Below, piece after piece: positions 21,420-21,633 of a stretch of 21,633 nt of DNA. Source of the DNA: a virus; IMG/VR virus record IMGVR_UViG_3300020180_000129, positions 1 through 21,633 of that record. One strand, written 5' to 3'. Position 1 is the stretch's first letter. The number at the start of each line of letters is the position of its first letter. The notes under the pieces are model-generated. The model ran no database searches, was not told the origin of the DNA, and was given only the letters and a program-made list of their open reading frames with translations. The position numbers and the translations under genes were made by a program.

Positions 21420-21633
21420 TGGGCCGGTTCGTCAGGTTCTCGAACGGTGATATCGCACTCACTCGGGACACGGGGGTAGCGGCTTCGATCTCGCAGTTGA
21501 CGAAGTCGGTGACGGTGACGCTCCCGCTCTCGTCTGCCGTCCCGGCTGGCACACGGATCAGGGTCTGGGATCAGCACGGCTCCGCTGGGACTGACACCCA
21601 GATTGTGATCGTGCGTCGCGAGCAGGATCAGAT
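21419..21633 (+). CDS. Partial tail-fibre-like protein, cut at window end
   Basis: The gene starts at ATG 21419, sharing one base with the previous stop, and runs off the window (71 codons visible). It begins MGRFVRFSNGDIALTRDTG and lacks the N-terminal domain of the two preceding fibres. It holds the same strand module: TVTLPLSSAVPAGTRIRVWD then QHGSAGTDTQIVIV. It is therefore another member of the modular tail-fibre family; size and C-terminus are unknown. Confidence 0.7.
   Translation, partial: MGRFVRFSNGDIALTRDTGVAASISQLTKSVTVTLPLSSAVPAGTRIRVWDQHGSAGTDTQIVIVRREQDQ
21563..21591 (+). repeat. 29-base direct repeat, copy 2
   Basis: This copy in the last, partial gene differs from 21252-21280 by one base. 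Both encode VWDQHGSAGT in frame. High DNA identity in otherwise diverged genes suggests a recent copying or recombination event. Confidence 0.8.

Noticed and set aside
1-21633. tRNA genes, CRISPR arrays, insertion sequences, attachment sites
   Set aside because: No cloverleaf-like segment, regularly spaced repeats, transposase motifs or terminal inverted repeats were recognised by eye.

Overview
The window is a contiguous piece of a tailed-phage (Caudoviricetes) or prophage genome carrying the packaging, head and tail module. All genes are on the + strand and packed almost without gaps. The base composition is high GC with strong third-position G/C bias and frequent GTG starts. The terminase, portal, tail-chaperone and tape-measure sequences look like those of siphoviruses infecting Actinomycetota (Rhodococcus/Gordonia/Mycobacterium-type phages). 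The host genus cannot be fixed from sequence alone. No integrase, repressor, lysis, replication, tRNA or CRISPR feature is present, so lifestyle cannot be judged.

Layout. (1) 39-2012: small and large terminase subunits. (2) 2014-2166: a 50-residue membrane protein. (3) 2163-5613: portal, HK97-type prohead protease and HK97-fold major capsid protein. (4) 5634-5663: a strong hairpin directly after the capsid gene. (5) 5695-9886: an accessory cassette of a tiny Cys/His protein and five sugar-related genes. These are a two-domain GT-A glycosyltransferase, a second GT-like protein, a PglD/NeuD-like left-handed beta-helix acyltransferase homologue, and two further GT-A proteins. The cassette genes overlap each other by 4 bp. 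(6) 9890-11297: head-tail connector, HK97 gp10-like neck protein and tail terminator-like protein. (7) 11298-11409: a short gap with two hairpins. (8) 11410-16399: tail tube, tail assembly chaperones made by a programmed -1 frameshift, and a 1216-residue tape measure protein. (9) 16399-21633: distal tail protein, a beta-rich minor tail protein, a tail hub protein, and a series of modular tail-fibre or tail-tip proteins, the last cut by the window edge.

How it works together. Terminase packages DNA through the portal into a capsid that the protease matures. Connector, neck and terminator proteins join this to a long flexible tail whose length is set by the tape measure. Distal proteins bind the host. 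The sugar cassette sits between capsid and connector genes, which makes glycan modification of the virion the leading explanation, although modification of the host surface cannot be excluded.

The points most worth a second look are: the sugar cassette and its PglD-like protein, which lacks the family's catalytic His-Glu pair; the -1 frameshift site with a hairpin whose loop holds the zero-frame stop; a 30-residue tandem repeat in the tape measure; and the family of related tail-fibre genes sharing an N-terminal domain and a repeated cassette.
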